Below, piece by piece: positions 21,511 through 31,986 of a stretch of DNA of 38,234 nt. How positions within the stretch are numbered: the first letter of the stretch is position 1; every line of letters begins with the position of its first letter. The translations under genes were made by a program, and so were the position numbers. Source of the DNA: Sulfurospirillum sp. (GTDB taxonomy: Bacteria > Campylobacterota > Campylobacteria > Campylobacterales > QNZT01). The notes below the pieces were generated by a model. The model was not told the origin of the DNA. It did no database searches and saw only the letters and a program-made list of their open reading frames with translations. The stretch is from assembly GCA_024762875.1 (NCBI GenBank), contig JANTGR010000005.1:1-38234 (forward strand). The letters are read 5' to 3'.

Positions 21511-22035
21511 TTATGCAACCTTCTTTTTGATAATGTTTAATAAATCATCATTAGAGATATTGGCACTGTCACTAGAAAACATTGTTTCTAAAACTTCATT
21601 GACGACTTCTTTTTTCATCTTTTTAGTTTCAATTTCAATTCTTTCTTCAAAAGATTTCTCTAATTGTGCTTTGTCATGAGCCAATGCCTGATTGATTTTA
21701 TCAGTCATTATATCTGCCTCTTTTTTAGCAGCTTCTATTAAGTCTGCAGCACTGCTCTCGGCATCTTTTGCCTTCATTGCAGCTGCTTCTTTTTCAGCTT
21801 TTGCTTCTTTCAGCTTTTCTTCAACTTCTGACAATCTCCCTGCAATTTTATCTCCTCTGCCTTTGAAAAAAGCTTTTATTTTATCTGCAATCAGATAATA
21901 CAAAATCCCAAAGAAAATAACAAAGTTAAAAAGTCTCCACCAAAAGTCAGTGCCGCCTTCATGTGTACCCTCAGCATCACCAGAAGCGAAAACAACTACA
22001 GGCAAAAGTAAAAGTGTTAAATATTTAATTTTCAT
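21511..22035 (-). CDS. atpF: ATP synthase b subunit
   Basis: Signal-like N-terminus, one TM, long charged helix; position. Confidence 0.92.
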   Translation of the reverse strand: MKIKYLTLLLLPVVVFASGDAEGTHEGGTDFWWRLFNFVIFFGILYYLIADKIKAFFKGRGDKIAGRLSEVEEKLKEAKAEKEAAAMKAKDAESSAADLIEAAKKEADIMTDKINQALAHDKAQLEKSFEERIEIETKKMKKEVVNEVLETMFSSDSANISNDDLLNIIKKKVA

Positions 22036-22046
22036 TTTCCAAATCC

Positions 22047-22469
22047 CTATATATTTTTTAATTTTGTTTGCAGTGAATTTTGATAAGTTGAAAGATTTGA
22101 TACTAACTCAGTTTTTAGCATCTCTCTGTCACCTTTTAATTCATTAAGAAAAGCATCATATTTGTCTTCAATCGCTTTTTGTGCTATTTCCAACTCTTTT
22201 GCTGCTGCTTCTTTTGCTCGAGTGACTGCACTCTCTCTGATTTTAGCTGCTTCACTTTTTGCATTTGAAATAAGTAAATTTGCTTTTTCCAGAGAAGCTT
22301 CAACATCACCACTGTTTTGCTGAATGTTCTCCATATCACTTTTAATTAAATCTTCTCTTTTTTGCATAAAACCCAGTAGTGGCTGATACAAAATATTGTT
22401 GAGAAAATAAACTAAAGTGAAGAAAACAATTGCCGTAAAAATGAGTAAACCTAGATTGATGTCTAACAT
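22047..22469 (-). CDS. atpF': ATP synthase b' subunit
   Basis: One TM (LGLLIFTAIVFFTLVYFLNNILYQPLLGFMQKRE) plus long helix; paired with atpF. Confidence 0.9.
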   Translation of the reverse strand: MLDINLGLLIFTAIVFFTLVYFLNNILYQPLLGFMQKREDLIKSDMENIQQNSGDVEASLEKANLLISNAKSEAAKIRESAVTRAKEAAAKELEIAQKAIEDKYDAFLNELKGDREMLKTELVSNLSTYQNSLQTKLKNI

Positions 22470-22604
22470 TCATAGCCTTGTAGTAAATTTTTATAAGTAA
22501 ATATAATACTGTTTAATACAAACAAATATATATACTATAAAAGTGGCCTGATTTTACCATAAAAAGTATAAATTGTAATTTAAATTTATAAAATATCTGG
22601 ATGC

Positions 22605-23471
22605 TTAAGAAAGCAGTTCTATAAAACGTTCAATATCTTCTTCATTATCAAAATCTATAATTAATTTATTTGAACTTTTTTTTGATTTTATACCATAATC
22701 CAATAATTTGTCAACTGCCAGCTTGATTGTTTCATGTGTTGTTTTACTATTTGATTTCGGTGTCGCCGCAGTTACTGATTCATTGCTTTGTTTGAGATTT
22801 TTCACCAGTTCTTCACTATCACGGACACTCAGCTTCTGTCCAATGATAGTATCAGCGATAAGCTGCTGTTTCTTATCCTCAAGTCCAATCAAAACTTTGG
22901 CATGCCCTTGTGATATCTTTCCTTCAGTTAGTAAATCCTGGGTATAGGTACTTAATTTTAACAATCTTATTGTATTGGTGATTTGTGTACGGCTTTTATG
23001 GATGATATCACCCAGTTCATCCTGTGTAATGCCATATTGCTCAATCAGTTCTTGATAGGAATTGGCCAGTTCGATAGGATTAAGGTTTTCACGCTGGATA
23101 TTTTCGATCAATGCCAATTCTCGTAAATTGTCTGCTTCAAAATCAGTTACGATAGCTTTGATAGTGTCAAGATCTGCCAATTTTGAAGCACGCAGTCTGC
23201 GCTCACCGGCAATCAACATATACCCGTCACCTTGTGCAACAACAACAATAGGCTGTAATAAGCCATGTTTTAAAATCGAATGAGAAAGATCCCGTAAAGC
23301 TTCCTCTTCAAATACTTTTCTGGGCTGATACGGGTTTGGACGGATACTCTCCAGTGGGATATTCTTCACCAAATCATTGTGTCTGTTTTCATCCAAATCC
23401 TGCTTGTAGGCATCTTCTACATCTTCTAAAATCGCAGAAAGACCTTTTCCTAATCCACTTTTTTTAGCCAT
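22605..23471 (-). CDS. parB: Chromosome partitioning protein ParB
   Basis: IRPNPYQPRKVFEEEALRDLSHSI, LIAGERRLRASKLADL, HTH region. Confidence 0.96.
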   Translation of the reverse strand: MAKKSGLGKGLSAILEDVEDAYKQDLDENRHNDLVKNIPLESIRPNPYQPRKVFEEEALRDLSHSILKHGLLQPIVVVAQGDGYMLIAGERRLRASKLADLDTIKAIVTDFEADNLRELALIENIQRENLNPIELANSYQELIEQYGITQDELGDIIHKSRTQITNTIRLLKLSTYTQDLLTEGKISQGHAKVLIGLEDKKQQLIADTIIGQKLSVRDSEELVKNLKQSNESVTAATPKSNSKTTHETIKLAVDKLLDYGIKSKKSSNKLIIDFDNEEDIERFIELLS

Positions 23472-23484
23472 TATAAATCACCTT

Positions 23485-24270
23485 TTATGCTGATGCAAGT
23501 ATTGATTGTGCGAGATGCTGATACGCCATAGAGCCTTTTGATTTGATATCATAAAGGATGATAGGCTTCCCAAAACTCGGACTTTCAGCAAGTTTTATAT
23601 TTCTAGGTATGACGATAAATTCTTCTTCTTCATTTTCAAACAGTTTGTTTTTAAAATGCTGCTGCAAATCCAGTAATACCTGTCTGGAAAGATTATTTTG
23701 TGAAGAGTACATCGTCGGTAAAAAACCTTTGATACGCAGTTTTGGGTTAATCGTTTTTTTGATCAATTTCACTGTGTTTAATAGTTGTGCCAAACCTTCA
23801 AGGGCATAAAACTCGCACTGTATTGGGATAATCACCGAATGTGCTGCAGAGAGAGCATTGACCGTAATTGGTCCCAGTGCCGGCGGTGAATCAATGATTA
23901 TGTAATCATATTTTCCTTTGACTACTGAAAGGTTCTTCTTGAGAATCAACTCCTTGCCATTGGTTGTATCATCATAAAAAGCTTTTTCAATTCCTACCAA
24001 ACCGATATTTGACGGTACAAGATCCAATGTTTTAAGTTCTGTTTTCAAAATGACTTGTGATAGATTTTTTCTCCCTATCATGACATGGTAGATATTATAC
24101 TCGTAATCACTTCGTGAAAAACCCAGGCCGATGGTAGCATTGGCCTGCGGGTCTGCATCGATAAGCAGTACTTTTTTTTCTGCAGCAGCCAAAGATGCAG
24201 CAAGGTTGACCGCTGTTGTTGTCTTCCCCACACCGCCCTTTTGATTTGCAATTGCTATTATTTCACTCAT
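23485..24270 (-). CDS. parA: Chromosome partitioning ATPase ParA/Soj
   Basis: IAIANQKGGVGKTTTAVNLAASLA deviant Walker A; IDSPPALGPITVNAL. Confidence 0.96.
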   Translation of the reverse strand: MSEIIAIANQKGGVGKTTTAVNLAASLAAAEKKVLLIDADPQANATIGLGFSRSDYEYNIYHVMIGRKNLSQVILKTELKTLDLVPSNIGLVGIEKAFYDDTTNGKELILKKNLSVVKGKYDYIIIDSPPALGPITVNALSAAHSVIIPIQCEFYALEGLAQLLNTVKLIKKTINPKLRIKGFLPTMYSSQNNLSRQVLLDLQQHFKNKLFENEEEEFIVIPRNIKLAESPSFGKPIILYDIKSKGSMAYQHLAQSILASA

Positions 24271-24911
24271 CTTAGACTGTATATCCTTCTTTGTTCTATC
24301 ATGATAGAGCCATCATCCAAAAGAGTGGCCTTTGACAATGGTACTTTTTTTTGATGCTTTAAATCTGTATAAAAAAAGTGCCTCGATTTTTCAAATTCTA
24401 CCTCATATTGTCTAAAAACATGCTTCCATGTCGGAACTTGTTTTAGTTTTAAAAAATAGTTTTCAAGCAACTCTTTTTTTTCGATATTTATATCAATTAT
24501 TTCAAAATTTTCTGGTGCTTTTTTCAGATTAAGTCCCATAGAACAGAGTATGATTTCATCACCAATAACCCGTGTAATGGTACCTCCGATCTTTTTATCT
24601 TTGAGGTAAAAGTCATTGGGCCATTTCAGCCATACAGCAGATCCCATCTCCTTCAGCATCTCTATCATGATAAAAGAAAAATAGATCGATGTAGAAGCCA
24701 GAGGCAAATCACAGGGCAATGTATTTTTATAGAGAGAAAATGATAAAAAAAGATTGCCATCCAGACCTTCCCAGTTATTACCGCGTGAGCCGACTCCCGC
24801 ATACTGCTCTCTGGCAACAATGGCGATAGGAGGAAACAATGTTTTTTCGCGTAACTGCTCTTCTAGATAATGATGTGTAGATGGCAAACTATCATGATAA
24901 GATATCTCCAA
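24267..24911 (-). CDS. birA: Biotin-[acetyl-CoA-carboxylase] ligase
   Basis: GVGSRGNNWEGLDGNLFLSF, VWLKWPNDFYLKDKKIGGTI. Confidence 0.9.
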   Translation of the reverse strand: MEISYHDSLPSTHHYLEEQLREKTLFPPIAIVAREQYAGVGSRGNNWEGLDGNLFLSFSLYKNTLPCDLPLASTSIYFSFIMIEMLKEMGSAVWLKWPNDFYLKDKKIGGTITRVIGDEIILCSMGLNLKKAPENFEIIDINIEKKELLENYFLKLKQVPTWKHVFRQYEVEFEKSRHFFYTDLKHQKKVPLSKATLLDDGSIMIEQRRIYSLR

Positions 24912-25806
24912 CGTTCAACCTTTGTCCGCGTAAATACGATGCGATATCAACACTTTTTTTAGAAGGAGCCTGTACTGTTTTTACTCTGAGTGAACCTTTT
25001 TCACAGCCGATAACAGCCTGATCTTCATCTATCGCCAATATCTCACCTTTTTTAAACTCTCCTGCACTGCTTGCAAGTTCTACATCTTTGAGTTTCAAGC
25101 CGCTTGCACAAAATATACCCGGCCAGTAGATAAATGCTCTGTACTTTGCATCGACTTTCTGTGCATTTGTGAAATCTACCATGCCATCCTCTTTTTTGAT
25201 TTTTTTGGCATATGAAGAATCACAGTCTATTTGTTTGATGGCTTCAATATTCTGATAGTCTTTAACGACTTTTACTGTTAATGAAGCAGCCATAGTTGAT
25301 AACTTTTCAAAAAGTTCAATAGCATTGAATTTTTCTATATTCAGATAGGAAAATCCCAGCATATCCCCCGTGTCCAGTCCAACATCCATCTTCATCGCTG
25401 TAACACCAGAATATTTCTCCCCAGACAAAATTGCATCCTGTATAGGACTTGCACCACGAAATTTTGGCAAGATAGAAGCATGAAGATTGATACAAGGCGC
25501 ATAATCCAGAATTTTTTGAGGCAGTATCTGACCAAATGCAGCCACTACAATAAAATCCGGTGCCTGTTCTTTGATAAAATCATATGCTGCATCATTTCTT
25601 AAATTATCTGGTTGATAAATCGGAATATTGATAGCATGTTCCAAAAGATAAGCCTTCGTATGGGGTGGCGTTAAAATCTGTTTTCTGCCAACAGGTTTAT
25701 CCGGCTGTGTAATCAGTCCTGTCACTGTGATATCACTATCATCAATCAAAGCAGTTAAAATGGCCGTGGCGTAGTCTGGTGTTCCCATAAACAATACACG
25801 TATCAT
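24892..25806 (-). CDS. fmt: Methionyl-tRNA formyltransferase
   Basis: [36 protein letters not shown]. Confidence 0.96.
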   Translation of the reverse strand: MIRVLFMGTPDYATAILTALIDDSDITVTGLITQPDKPVGRKQILTPPHTKAYLLEHAINIPIYQPDNLRNDAAYDFIKEQAPDFIVVAAFGQILPQKILDYAPCINLHASILPKFRGASPIQDAILSGEKYSGVTAMKMDVGLDTGDMLGFSYLNIEKFNAIELFEKLSTMAASLTVKVVKDYQNIEAIKQIDCDSSYAKKIKKEDGMVDFTNAQKVDAKYRAFIYWPGIFCASGLKLKDVELASSAGEFKKGEILAIDEDQAVIGCEKGSLRVKTVQAPSKKSVDIASYLRGQRLNVGDILS

Positions 25807-26576
25807 GATAGTGCCTTTTTAAAGTATGTTCCACCTTTATGTTGACCTTCTAGTAAAAAACTACGTACATCTGAGAGATCAAAACCGCTGGCTAAAAACA
25901 TCTCCTGATTGGCAGAGAGTAAAAATGCTGCAGCCTTGAGTTTTGTAACGATACCGCCTGTTGCAAATTCATGGTTTGGTGTGTGCATCTTTTCCAGATC
26001 TTCCTGATTGATATCATGTACTATTTTCAACATACGCGCATCTGGATTTTCTCGCGGATCACTGTCGTAGTAGCCATCGATATCTGATAAAATCACTAAC
26101 AAATCCGCATCAAAATGGTGTGCTACATGTGCAGAAAGTTGGTCATTGTCACCAAATACCAACTCTTCAGTCGTGGTCACATCATTTTCATTGATGATAG
26201 GCAACACTCCATTTTTAAACAATATTTCTACCGTATTTTTAGCATGTCTCGTGCGTCTTCTAGAATCAAAATCATCTGCACCCAATAACATCTGAGCCAC
26301 TACAATGCCCTGCTTTTCAAACTTTTTTTGATAAACAGAGATAAGATAGGGCTGTCCAACGGCAGCAATTGCCTGTTTATTTCCTACTATAGACTTATCC
26401 AGTTTAAGCTTTGTATAGCCGGCTGCAACAGCGCCGGAAGAAACCAATACAACTTCATGTTCCAACATCAAATCTGCCAAAAAATCACACAGATTCATGA
26501 TGCGATCCCGTGCCAATCTGCCCTGCTGGCTCAATACATGTGAGCCCACCTTAATCACTATTCTCTTTTTTTTCAT
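25803..26576 (-). CDS. proB: Glutamate 5-kinase
   Basis: [41 protein letters not shown]. Confidence 0.95.
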   Translation of the reverse strand: MKKKRIVIKVGSHVLSQQGRLARDRIMNLCDFLADLMLEHEVVLVSSGAVAAGYTKLKLDKSIVGNKQAIAAVGQPYLISVYQKKFEKQGIVVAQMLLGADDFDSRRRTRHAKNTVEILFKNGVLPIINENDVTTTEELVFGDNDQLSAHVAHHFDADLLVILSDIDGYYDSDPRENPDARMLKIVHDINQEDLEKMHTPNHEFATGGIVTKLKAAAFLLSANQEMFLASGFDLSDVRSFLLEGQHKGGTYFKKALS

Positions 26577-27682
26577 GACTCTTCTTGCTCATCCTCTTTG
26601 ACTTGATTGACCACTTCTAACAGAGCATATTTCAAAGGCTCAACATTGGTTCGCACGACTGATGAGATAGGTGCTATAAAAAATGCTTCACGCTTGTCAT
26701 AGCTGTCTATATCCTGAATATAGACTGGATACTCTGGATCAAATTTATATAGATTGTCTTTTTGATCCACTTTTTTGCCCAATGAATTAATAAAATTTTC
26801 TATTCGTTCATCTACTTCACTCTTATCCGTTGCATCCAGGCGGGTCAAAGCAATCGCAAAGCTTCGTGTTTTTAATGTATCTGAAAATTTTGCCAACTCT
26901 TCCTTTAGAACACGATACTGCTCCTCCAGTGGACGATAATTTGCCAAATCCAGCATAAAAAGCAAAAATTTTGTCCTCTCTATATGTTTTAAAAACTCCA
27001 ATCCCAATCCACGACCATCACTGGCTCCTTCAATAATACCCGGTATATCTGCCATCACAAATGAAGCAAAATCATCCGTACTCACCACACCAAGTTTGGG
27101 AGTCAGTGTTGTAAACTCATAGTTTGCTATCTCTGGTCTGGCATTGGATATCGTTGAAATCAGTGTTGATTTTCCAACATTTGGCACCCCCACCAAACCA
27201 ACATCAGCAATCAACTTTAATTCCAGTCGTACAGATCTCACTTCGCCTGGAAGTCCGGGCTGAGAGTAAGTGGGACGTTGATTGGTAGAACTTCTAAAAT
27301 GCCAGTTGCCCAGTCCGCCTTTCCCACCTTCTAAAAACTTGACACGCTCTCCATCTTTTACCAAATCCAGTAAAAGTTCTCCTGTTGTCACATCAAAGAC
27401 TTGGGTACCCGGTGGAACAACAACATCAATTGACTCACCTTTTTTACCGTATTTTTTGCGTCCCTCACCTGGTGCGCCATTTTTGGCTTTCATATGGTGG
27501 CGGCCGCGAAAAGATGAAAGTGTGTGCGAGTTTTTATCTACAACAAAGTAAACATCTCCGCCGCGTCCACCGTCTCCGCCGTCAGGCCCGCCTTTTAAAA
27601 CAAATTTTTCCTGACGAAATGAAGTTGCTCCAGGTCCGCCTTTTCCAGAGCTTAATTCTATCTCTGCATTATCGATAAACAT
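26573..27682 (-). CDS. obg: GTPase Obg/CgtA
   Basis: [72 protein letters not shown] at 27682; the ORF-track start 27724 lies inside a repeat. Confidence 0.96.
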   Translation of the reverse strand: MFIDNAEIELSSGKGGPGATSFRQEKFVLKGGPDGGDGGRGGDVYFVVDKNSHTLSSFRGRHHMKAKNGAPGEGRKKYGKKGESIDVVVPPGTQVFDVTTGELLLDLVKDGERVKFLEGGKGGLGNWHFRSSTNQRPTYSQPGLPGEVRSVRLELKLIADVGLVGVPNVGKSTLISTISNARPEIANYEFTTLTPKLGVVSTDDFASFVMADIPGIIEGASDGRGLGLEFLKHIERTKFLLFMLDLANYRPLEEQYRVLKEELAKFSDTLKTRSFAIALTRLDATDKSEVDERIENFINSLGKKVDQKDNLYKFDPEYPVYIQDIDSYDKREAFFIAPISSVVRTNVEPLKYALLEVVNQVKEDEQEES

Positions 27683-27699
27683 TGAATACCTTGATTTAA

Positions 27700-27797
27700 G
27701 ATTGAGTGTTTTGAACAAACCCACTTGTGAACGGCTCTACAGCCATTTTAGGGCGCAGCCTTAGTGAATAAGTGTGTTTGTTCAGAACACTCGAGTG
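27700..27797. repeat. Palindromic dispersed repeat, copy A
   Basis: Ungapped match (about 88%, ~12 differences in 98 nt) to 33217-33314; inverted ends GAGTGTTTTGAAC.../...GTTCAGAACACTC. Confidence 0.88.
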
Positions 27798-27800
27798 TAA

Positions 27801-27855
27801 AGAACCCTCTGAACAAATAGAAGAAACAAAATAGGCTAGTTGTTCAGAGGGTTCT
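27801..27855. repeat. 20-bp inverted repeat (hairpin) in the rplU-obg gap
   Basis: 27801-27820 AGAACCCTCTGAACAAATAG versus reverse complement of 27836-27855 AGAACCCTCTGAACAACTAG, 19/20 match, 15-nt loop. Confidence 0.88.
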
Positions 27856-27909
27856 ATTGTGATTATTATATTGAAGTGTGTGTAAATAGTTGCTTGAGGA
27901 TAAGTTCAC

Positions 27910-27937
27910 CAGTATCCGTGCATTCGCTCAGATACTG
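27910..27937. repeat. Small inverted repeat downstream of rplU
   Basis: CAGTATC (27910-27916) / GATACTG (27931-27937). Confidence 0.5.
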
Positions 27938-27950
27938 ATAAAAGGTGTTA

Positions 27951-28256
27951 TTAAGCTATTTTAGTAACTTTAACTCTAGTGTGCTCTCTTCTAAAACCTT
28001 TTTTCAGTTTAGAATCTTTTCTTCTTCTCTTTTTGTAGATGATGACTTTTTTGTCTTTTCCATGAGAAACTACTTCAAGCTCAACTTTTGCACCTTTTAC
28101 AAATGGTGTACCAATAGTCAGTTCCCCGTTATTGACAGCGAGAACTTCTTCGACAGTGATTTTGTCTTTCGGCGAAGCGTCAAGTTTATCGAGATCTAAA
28201 TAATCTCCCTCTTGAACTTTATATTGCTTTCCACCGTTTTTAATGATAGCGTACAT
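27951..28256 (-). CDS. rplU: 50S ribosomal protein L21
   Basis: [25 protein letters not shown]. Confidence 0.97.
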   Translation of the reverse strand: MYAIIKNGGKQYKVQEGDYLDLDKLDASPKDKITVEEVLAVNNGELTIGTPFVKGAKVELEVVSHGKDKKVIIYKKRRRKDSKLKKGFRREHTRVKVTKIA

Positions 28257-28356
28257 TTTATGTCCTTATTTAATTTAGAGGCGGATTTTATCTTTTTTAT
28301 GTTTAAAAGTTTATTAAGAAAGAGCAATAGGGGAAGGAATTTAAGTAAAATTATCA

Positions 28357-28382
28357 AGCAGAGGTAGTATCTCTGCTTTTTT
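28357..28382. terminator. Hairpin plus T-tract between ridA and rplU
   Basis: AGCAGAG-gtagtat-CTCTGCT followed by a T run. Confidence 0.5.
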
Positions 28383-28383
28383 A

Positions 28384-28773
28384 TCAAAATGAATAATTCT
28401 GCTCTGATACAGCAATTGCATCAATTTCAATATCTACATTTTTAGGTAAAGTTTTTACAGCAACTGTACTCCTGGCAGGATATGAGCCAGCAAAAAATTC
28501 TCCGTACACTGTATTGACAGCAATAAAATCATCCATATTCGTCAGATAAATCGTAGTTTTTACAATTTGAGCCAAACTGCTTCCCGCTTCTTCAAGTACT
28601 GCCTGCAGGTTCACCAAGATTTGTCTTGTCTGTTCATGAATGTCACCCGCTACCAGTACGCCATCTGCCGTCATAGGAATTTGACCGGATGTATAGATCA
28701 TATCTCCCACTTTCACAGCTTGCGAATAAGGTCCGATTGCAGCCGGAGCTTTTTTGGTTTGTACTCTTTTCAT
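28384..28773 (-). CDS. ridA: RidA family reactive intermediate deaminase
   Basis: MKRVQTKKAPAAIGPYSQAVKVGDMIYTSGQIP, YPARSTVAVKTLPKNVDIEIDAIA. Confidence 0.94.
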   Translation of the reverse strand: MKRVQTKKAPAAIGPYSQAVKVGDMIYTSGQIPMTADGVLVAGDIHEQTRQILVNLQAVLEEAGSSLAQIVKTTIYLTNMDDFIAVNTVYGEFFAGSYPARSTVAVKTLPKNVDIEIDAIAVSEQNYSF

Positions 28774-28850
28774 TTTATCTCCTTAAAATTAATAATATTG
28801 AAATTATAGCCAAAATATTTGAACTAAATATTATTTTAAAGTTTTTATTA

Positions 28851-28856
28851 TATAAT
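28851..28856 (+). promoter_or_regulatory. Putative sigma70 -10 element for the outer-membrane protein gene
   Basis: TATAAT 31 nt upstream of the ATG, in an AT-rich intergenic region; GGAG ribosome-binding site at 28879-28882. Confidence 0.5.
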
Positions 28857-28887
28857 AGAGTTAATTAAATTATATATCGGAGTTGTT

Positions 28888-29409
28888 ATGAAAAAATTAT
28901 TACCCGCAATTTTATTAACTTTCTCATTGACCTCAGCATCATATGCAGAAAACTTTTTAGATTATGTAGGCGTAGGAGTGGCATTGCAGGATGTTGACAA
29001 TCCAAACATTGACAATGGTACTGCCGTTGTATTAAATGGTGGTAAAACGCTTTTTCAGGGATTGGGTCTGGAGTTTGAAGGTACTGCCAGTATTCAAAAG
29101 ATGGAAGGCACTTTAAATGATGTCAAAAAAGATGTTGATTTCTGGTCATTGGGTATGTACAGTACGTATATCTGGAAGCTTGGCAACCTCAGCGTCAAAC
29201 CAAGAATCGGTCTTGTCTATGAAAGCATCCAGTCTGATTTAAGTCTCCAGTCTGACAGTACTGATGCAACAGATAAAAATGACTTAGGGTTAAGTGCCGG
29301 TATCGGATTTGCCTATCAACTGGGAACAAATTATAATATTTATACAAATTATACACGTATAGAAGATGACATTGATCATTTAACCTTTGGAGCAGAATAC
29401 AAATTCTAA
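28888..29409 (+). CDS. Outer membrane beta-barrel protein
   Basis: Signal peptide MKKLLPAILLTFSLTSASYA; alternating beta-strand pattern; C-terminal aromatic LTFGAEYKF. Confidence 0.8.
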   Translation: MKKLLPAILLTFSLTSASYAENFLDYVGVGVALQDVDNPNIDNGTAVVLNGGKTLFQGLGLEFEGTASIQKMEGTLNDVKKDVDFWSLGMYSTYIWKLGNLSVKPRIGLVYESIQSDLSLQSDSTDATDKNDLGLSAGIGFAYQLGTNYNIYTNYTRIEDDIDHLTFGAEYKF

Positions 29410-29435
29410 AAGTTAAGCTCCAAAGAGCTTAACTT
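29410..29435. terminator. Bidirectional terminator hairpin between the OMP gene and galU
   Basis: Perfect 11-bp stem AAGTTAAGCTC-caaa-GAGCTTAACTT between convergent genes. Confidence 0.75.
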
Positions 29436-29436
29436 C

Positions 29437-30270
29437 TTACCCTTCACTATTTTCTAGCTGATGAAGGTGATTTGTCGCTTCAACATATCCTTCAACACTT
29501 CCACAATCAAACCTGTTACCTTTAAACTTATAAGCTAAAACCATTCCATCACGGGCAAGGTTCATCAAGGCATCTGTTATTTGTAACTCTCCATTTTTAC
29601 CCGGCTTTGTCTGCCGAATCACATCAAAAATCTCTGGAGTCAGGATATAACGACCGATAATCGCCAAATTGGATGGTGCTTCATCAGGTTCCGGTTTTTC
29701 TACCATATCAGAAATCATAAAAACACCATCTTCAATCTCTTTACCGTCAATCACACCATATTTATACGTTTGATCTTCCGGTACTTCCATGATAGCAACG
29801 ACAGAACAGCGGTATTTGTCATTTAAAGCAATCATCTGCTTTAATACACCGTCATCGCCAGGATTGATACACAAGTCATCTGCCAGCACAACACCAAATG
29901 GTTCATGCCCAATTAACGCTTCTCCTTTAAGAATCGCATCACCCAGACCTTTCATCTCAACCTGTCTTGTATAGGTAAATGTACATTTACTGATCAAATC
30001 TCTGATTTCTGTCAAAAGATGTTCTTTAGAAGTTCCCTTGATTTGGTTTTCAAGCTCATATGAGATATCAAAATGATCTTCAATCGCACGTTTACCACGA
30101 CCGGTGATGATCGCCATCGTATTCATACCTGCTTCAACTGCCTCTTCCACACCATACTGAATCAATGGTTTTGTCAAGATCGGCAGCATCTCTTTGGGCA
30201 TCGCCTTTGTAACAGGCAAGAATCGTGTACCATATCCCGCAGCGGGGAATAAACATTTTGTAATTTTCAT
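29437..30270 (-). CDS. galU: UTP-glucose-1-phosphate uridylyltransferase
   Basis: KCLFPAAGYGTRFLPVTKAMPKEMLPI; VVLADDLC. Confidence 0.94.
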   Translation of the reverse strand: MKITKCLFPAAGYGTRFLPVTKAMPKEMLPILTKPLIQYGVEEAVEAGMNTMAIITGRGKRAIEDHFDISYELENQIKGTSKEHLLTEIRDLISKCTFTYTRQVEMKGLGDAILKGEALIGHEPFGVVLADDLCINPGDDGVLKQMIALNDKYRCSVVAIMEVPEDQTYKYGVIDGKEIEDGVFMISDMVEKPEPDEAPSNLAIIGRYILTPEIFDVIRQTKPGKNGELQITDALMNLARDGMVLAYKFKGNRFDCGSVEGYVEATNHLHQLENSEG

Positions 30271-31986
30271 TTAGTTTCCTTTATCAAATTTTATCCACAT
30301 TGTATCAAATAATTCAATTTTTATTTTCTTATCTTTAATTTCTTTATTTTTTATTAATTCAATTGCACCTTCTGTTATAAAAGAAGGCAACTGCAACCAT
30401 ATCGACTTATTTGTAAAATTATTTATCGCCAATATCTCAAAGCTGTTATTTTTTGTTTTTCGATGTATCGCAAAAATCCCCTTATGCAAATCAATGATTT
30501 CAAAATCACTATAAGGATCAAAAGCACTCTCCTGCTCTCTTATAGAAAGCAGCTGCTTGTAACTTCTAAAAATCAATGAACGTAAATTACCACTTTGGGC
30601 AAGCTCCTTCTTTAAGATATCGTAATTTAACTTCTCTCTATTGATAGATCGCAGCACTCCACTGCGTCTTACTCCCTCTCTATCACTGCTTGATCCCACC
30701 AGAGAATGAAAATAGATCCCTGGTACACCCGGCATTGCCAATTTAACAGCCTGTGTAAGCATAAACTTCTTGGCCCGCATCCCAATTGCTTCTTCTTGCG
30801 ATGAAATGATATCAATATAGCTGGCATTGAGTTCATAAGGAGATTTACTGCCATCTCCCATATCCCTGTATGAAACATAGCCGCCATTTTCTTCAACATG
30901 TGAGATGATATTGTCAAGTTCTTTATCCGTCAATAGATCTGCTACAGGGCGTACCCCGCAGCCATCATGACTGGCTAAAAAATTAAAGAAGCAGACTTTA
31001 TCACTAGGCAGTGTCAAACTTTTTGCCCAGGTGTTGAGTTTTGTTGTATCAGCAGAAAGAATAGTATGTGCCACCAAAGGAGGCAGTGCAAAGTTATAAA
31101 CCATTTGTGCTTCATCTTCTCCTGATCCAAAATAGGAGATATTCTCATCATGCGGTACATTGGTCTCTGTGATGATCACAACTTCAGGCGCCACTTTATG
31201 AATCACTTCCCGCATTAACTGAATCATCTCATGTGTTTGGGGCAGATGGATACAACTGGTGCCTATCTCTTTCCACAAAAAAGCGATTGCGTCCAAACGA
31301 ATCAAAGTCGCACCCTGCTCTACATAAAAAAGCAGCACATCCAAAACGGCAATGAGCACATGGTAGGAAGCATAGTTCAAATCAACTTGATCTTTTGAAA
31401 ATGTTGTCCAAATGTAACGTAATTTTCCATTTACATCTTTATACTCATGCAGCAGTGGTGATGTCCGGGGTCTGACTACTTGTGAAAGATCTGTTTTGGG
31501 ATCCACTTCAATAAAAAAAGTTTTATAGCGAGGATTATCTTCCAAAAAACTCTTAAACCAGTAAGAATATTGTGAAACATGATTGATAACACCATCAAAC
31601 ATCAATCTGAAATTTTCTCTTAAATGCGCAATATCTTCCCATGATCCCATTCTGGGGGAGACATCTTTATAATCAATCACTGAAAAACCATCATCAGAAG
31701 AGTATGGATAAAAAGGGAGCAGATGTACAGTAGTAATACTCTCTTTTACCTCTTCCAGTAAAAATTGATTTAAAGTAGCCAGAGGTTCGGCTCCCGGCTG
31801 AATGACCTGATCCCCATAGGTGATAAGAATCACATCTTTTTCACTCATTTTATACGGTTTTGATGTTACCGTCTTTTGATATTTCTCTATCAACTCTATG
31901 ATTTTAGTATATGCTTTGGCACTCTCTTCTGCATTATACAGAGCTGCTAAACGCTCTTGAATACTCTTTTTCTTAAACACTGTCAT
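30271..31986 (-). CDS. GH13 sucrose-phosphorylase-like enzyme, candidate glucosylglycerate phosphorylase
   Basis: GH13 motifs: DGVINHVS, IRLDAIAFLWKE, ITETNVPHDENISYFG, FLASHDGCGVRP. Specificity inferred from neighbouring genes. Confidence 0.82.
   Translation of the reverse strand: MTVFKKKSIQERLAALYNAEESAKAYTKIIELIEKYQKTVTSKPYKMSEKDVILITYGDQVIQPGAEPLATLNQFLLEEVKESITTVHLLPFYPYSSDDGFSVIDYKDVSPRMGSWEDIAHLRENFRLMFDGVINHVSQYSYWFKSFLEDNPRYKTFFIEVDPKTDLSQVVRPRTSPLLHEYKDVNGKLRYIWTTFSKDQVDLNYASYHVLIAVLDVLLFYVEQGATLIRLDAIAFLWKEIGTSCIHLPQTHEMIQLMREVIHKVAPEVVIITETNVPHDENISYFGSGEDEAQMVYNFALPPLVAHTILSADTTKLNTWAKSLTLPSDKVCFFNFLASHDGCGVRPVADLLTDKELDNIISHVEENGGYVSYRDMGDGSKSPYELNASYIDIISSQEEAIGMRAKKFMLTQAVKLAMPGVPGIYFHSLVGSSSDREGVRRSGVLRSINREKLNYDILKKELAQSGNLRSLIFRSYKQLLSIREQESAFDPYSDFEIIDLHKGIFAIHRKTKNNSFEILAINNFTNKSIWLQLPSFITEGAIELIKNKEIKDKKIKIELFDTMWIKFDKGN

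Noticed and set aside
27683-27724. N-terminal extension of Obg ([14 protein letters not shown])
   Set aside because: Derived from repeat copy A; canonical Obg starts at [10 protein letters not shown] (27682).
28196-28387. 63-aa minus-strand ORF between ridA and rplU
   Set aside because: AT-rich intergenic frame containing a terminator-like hairpin; no coding signal.
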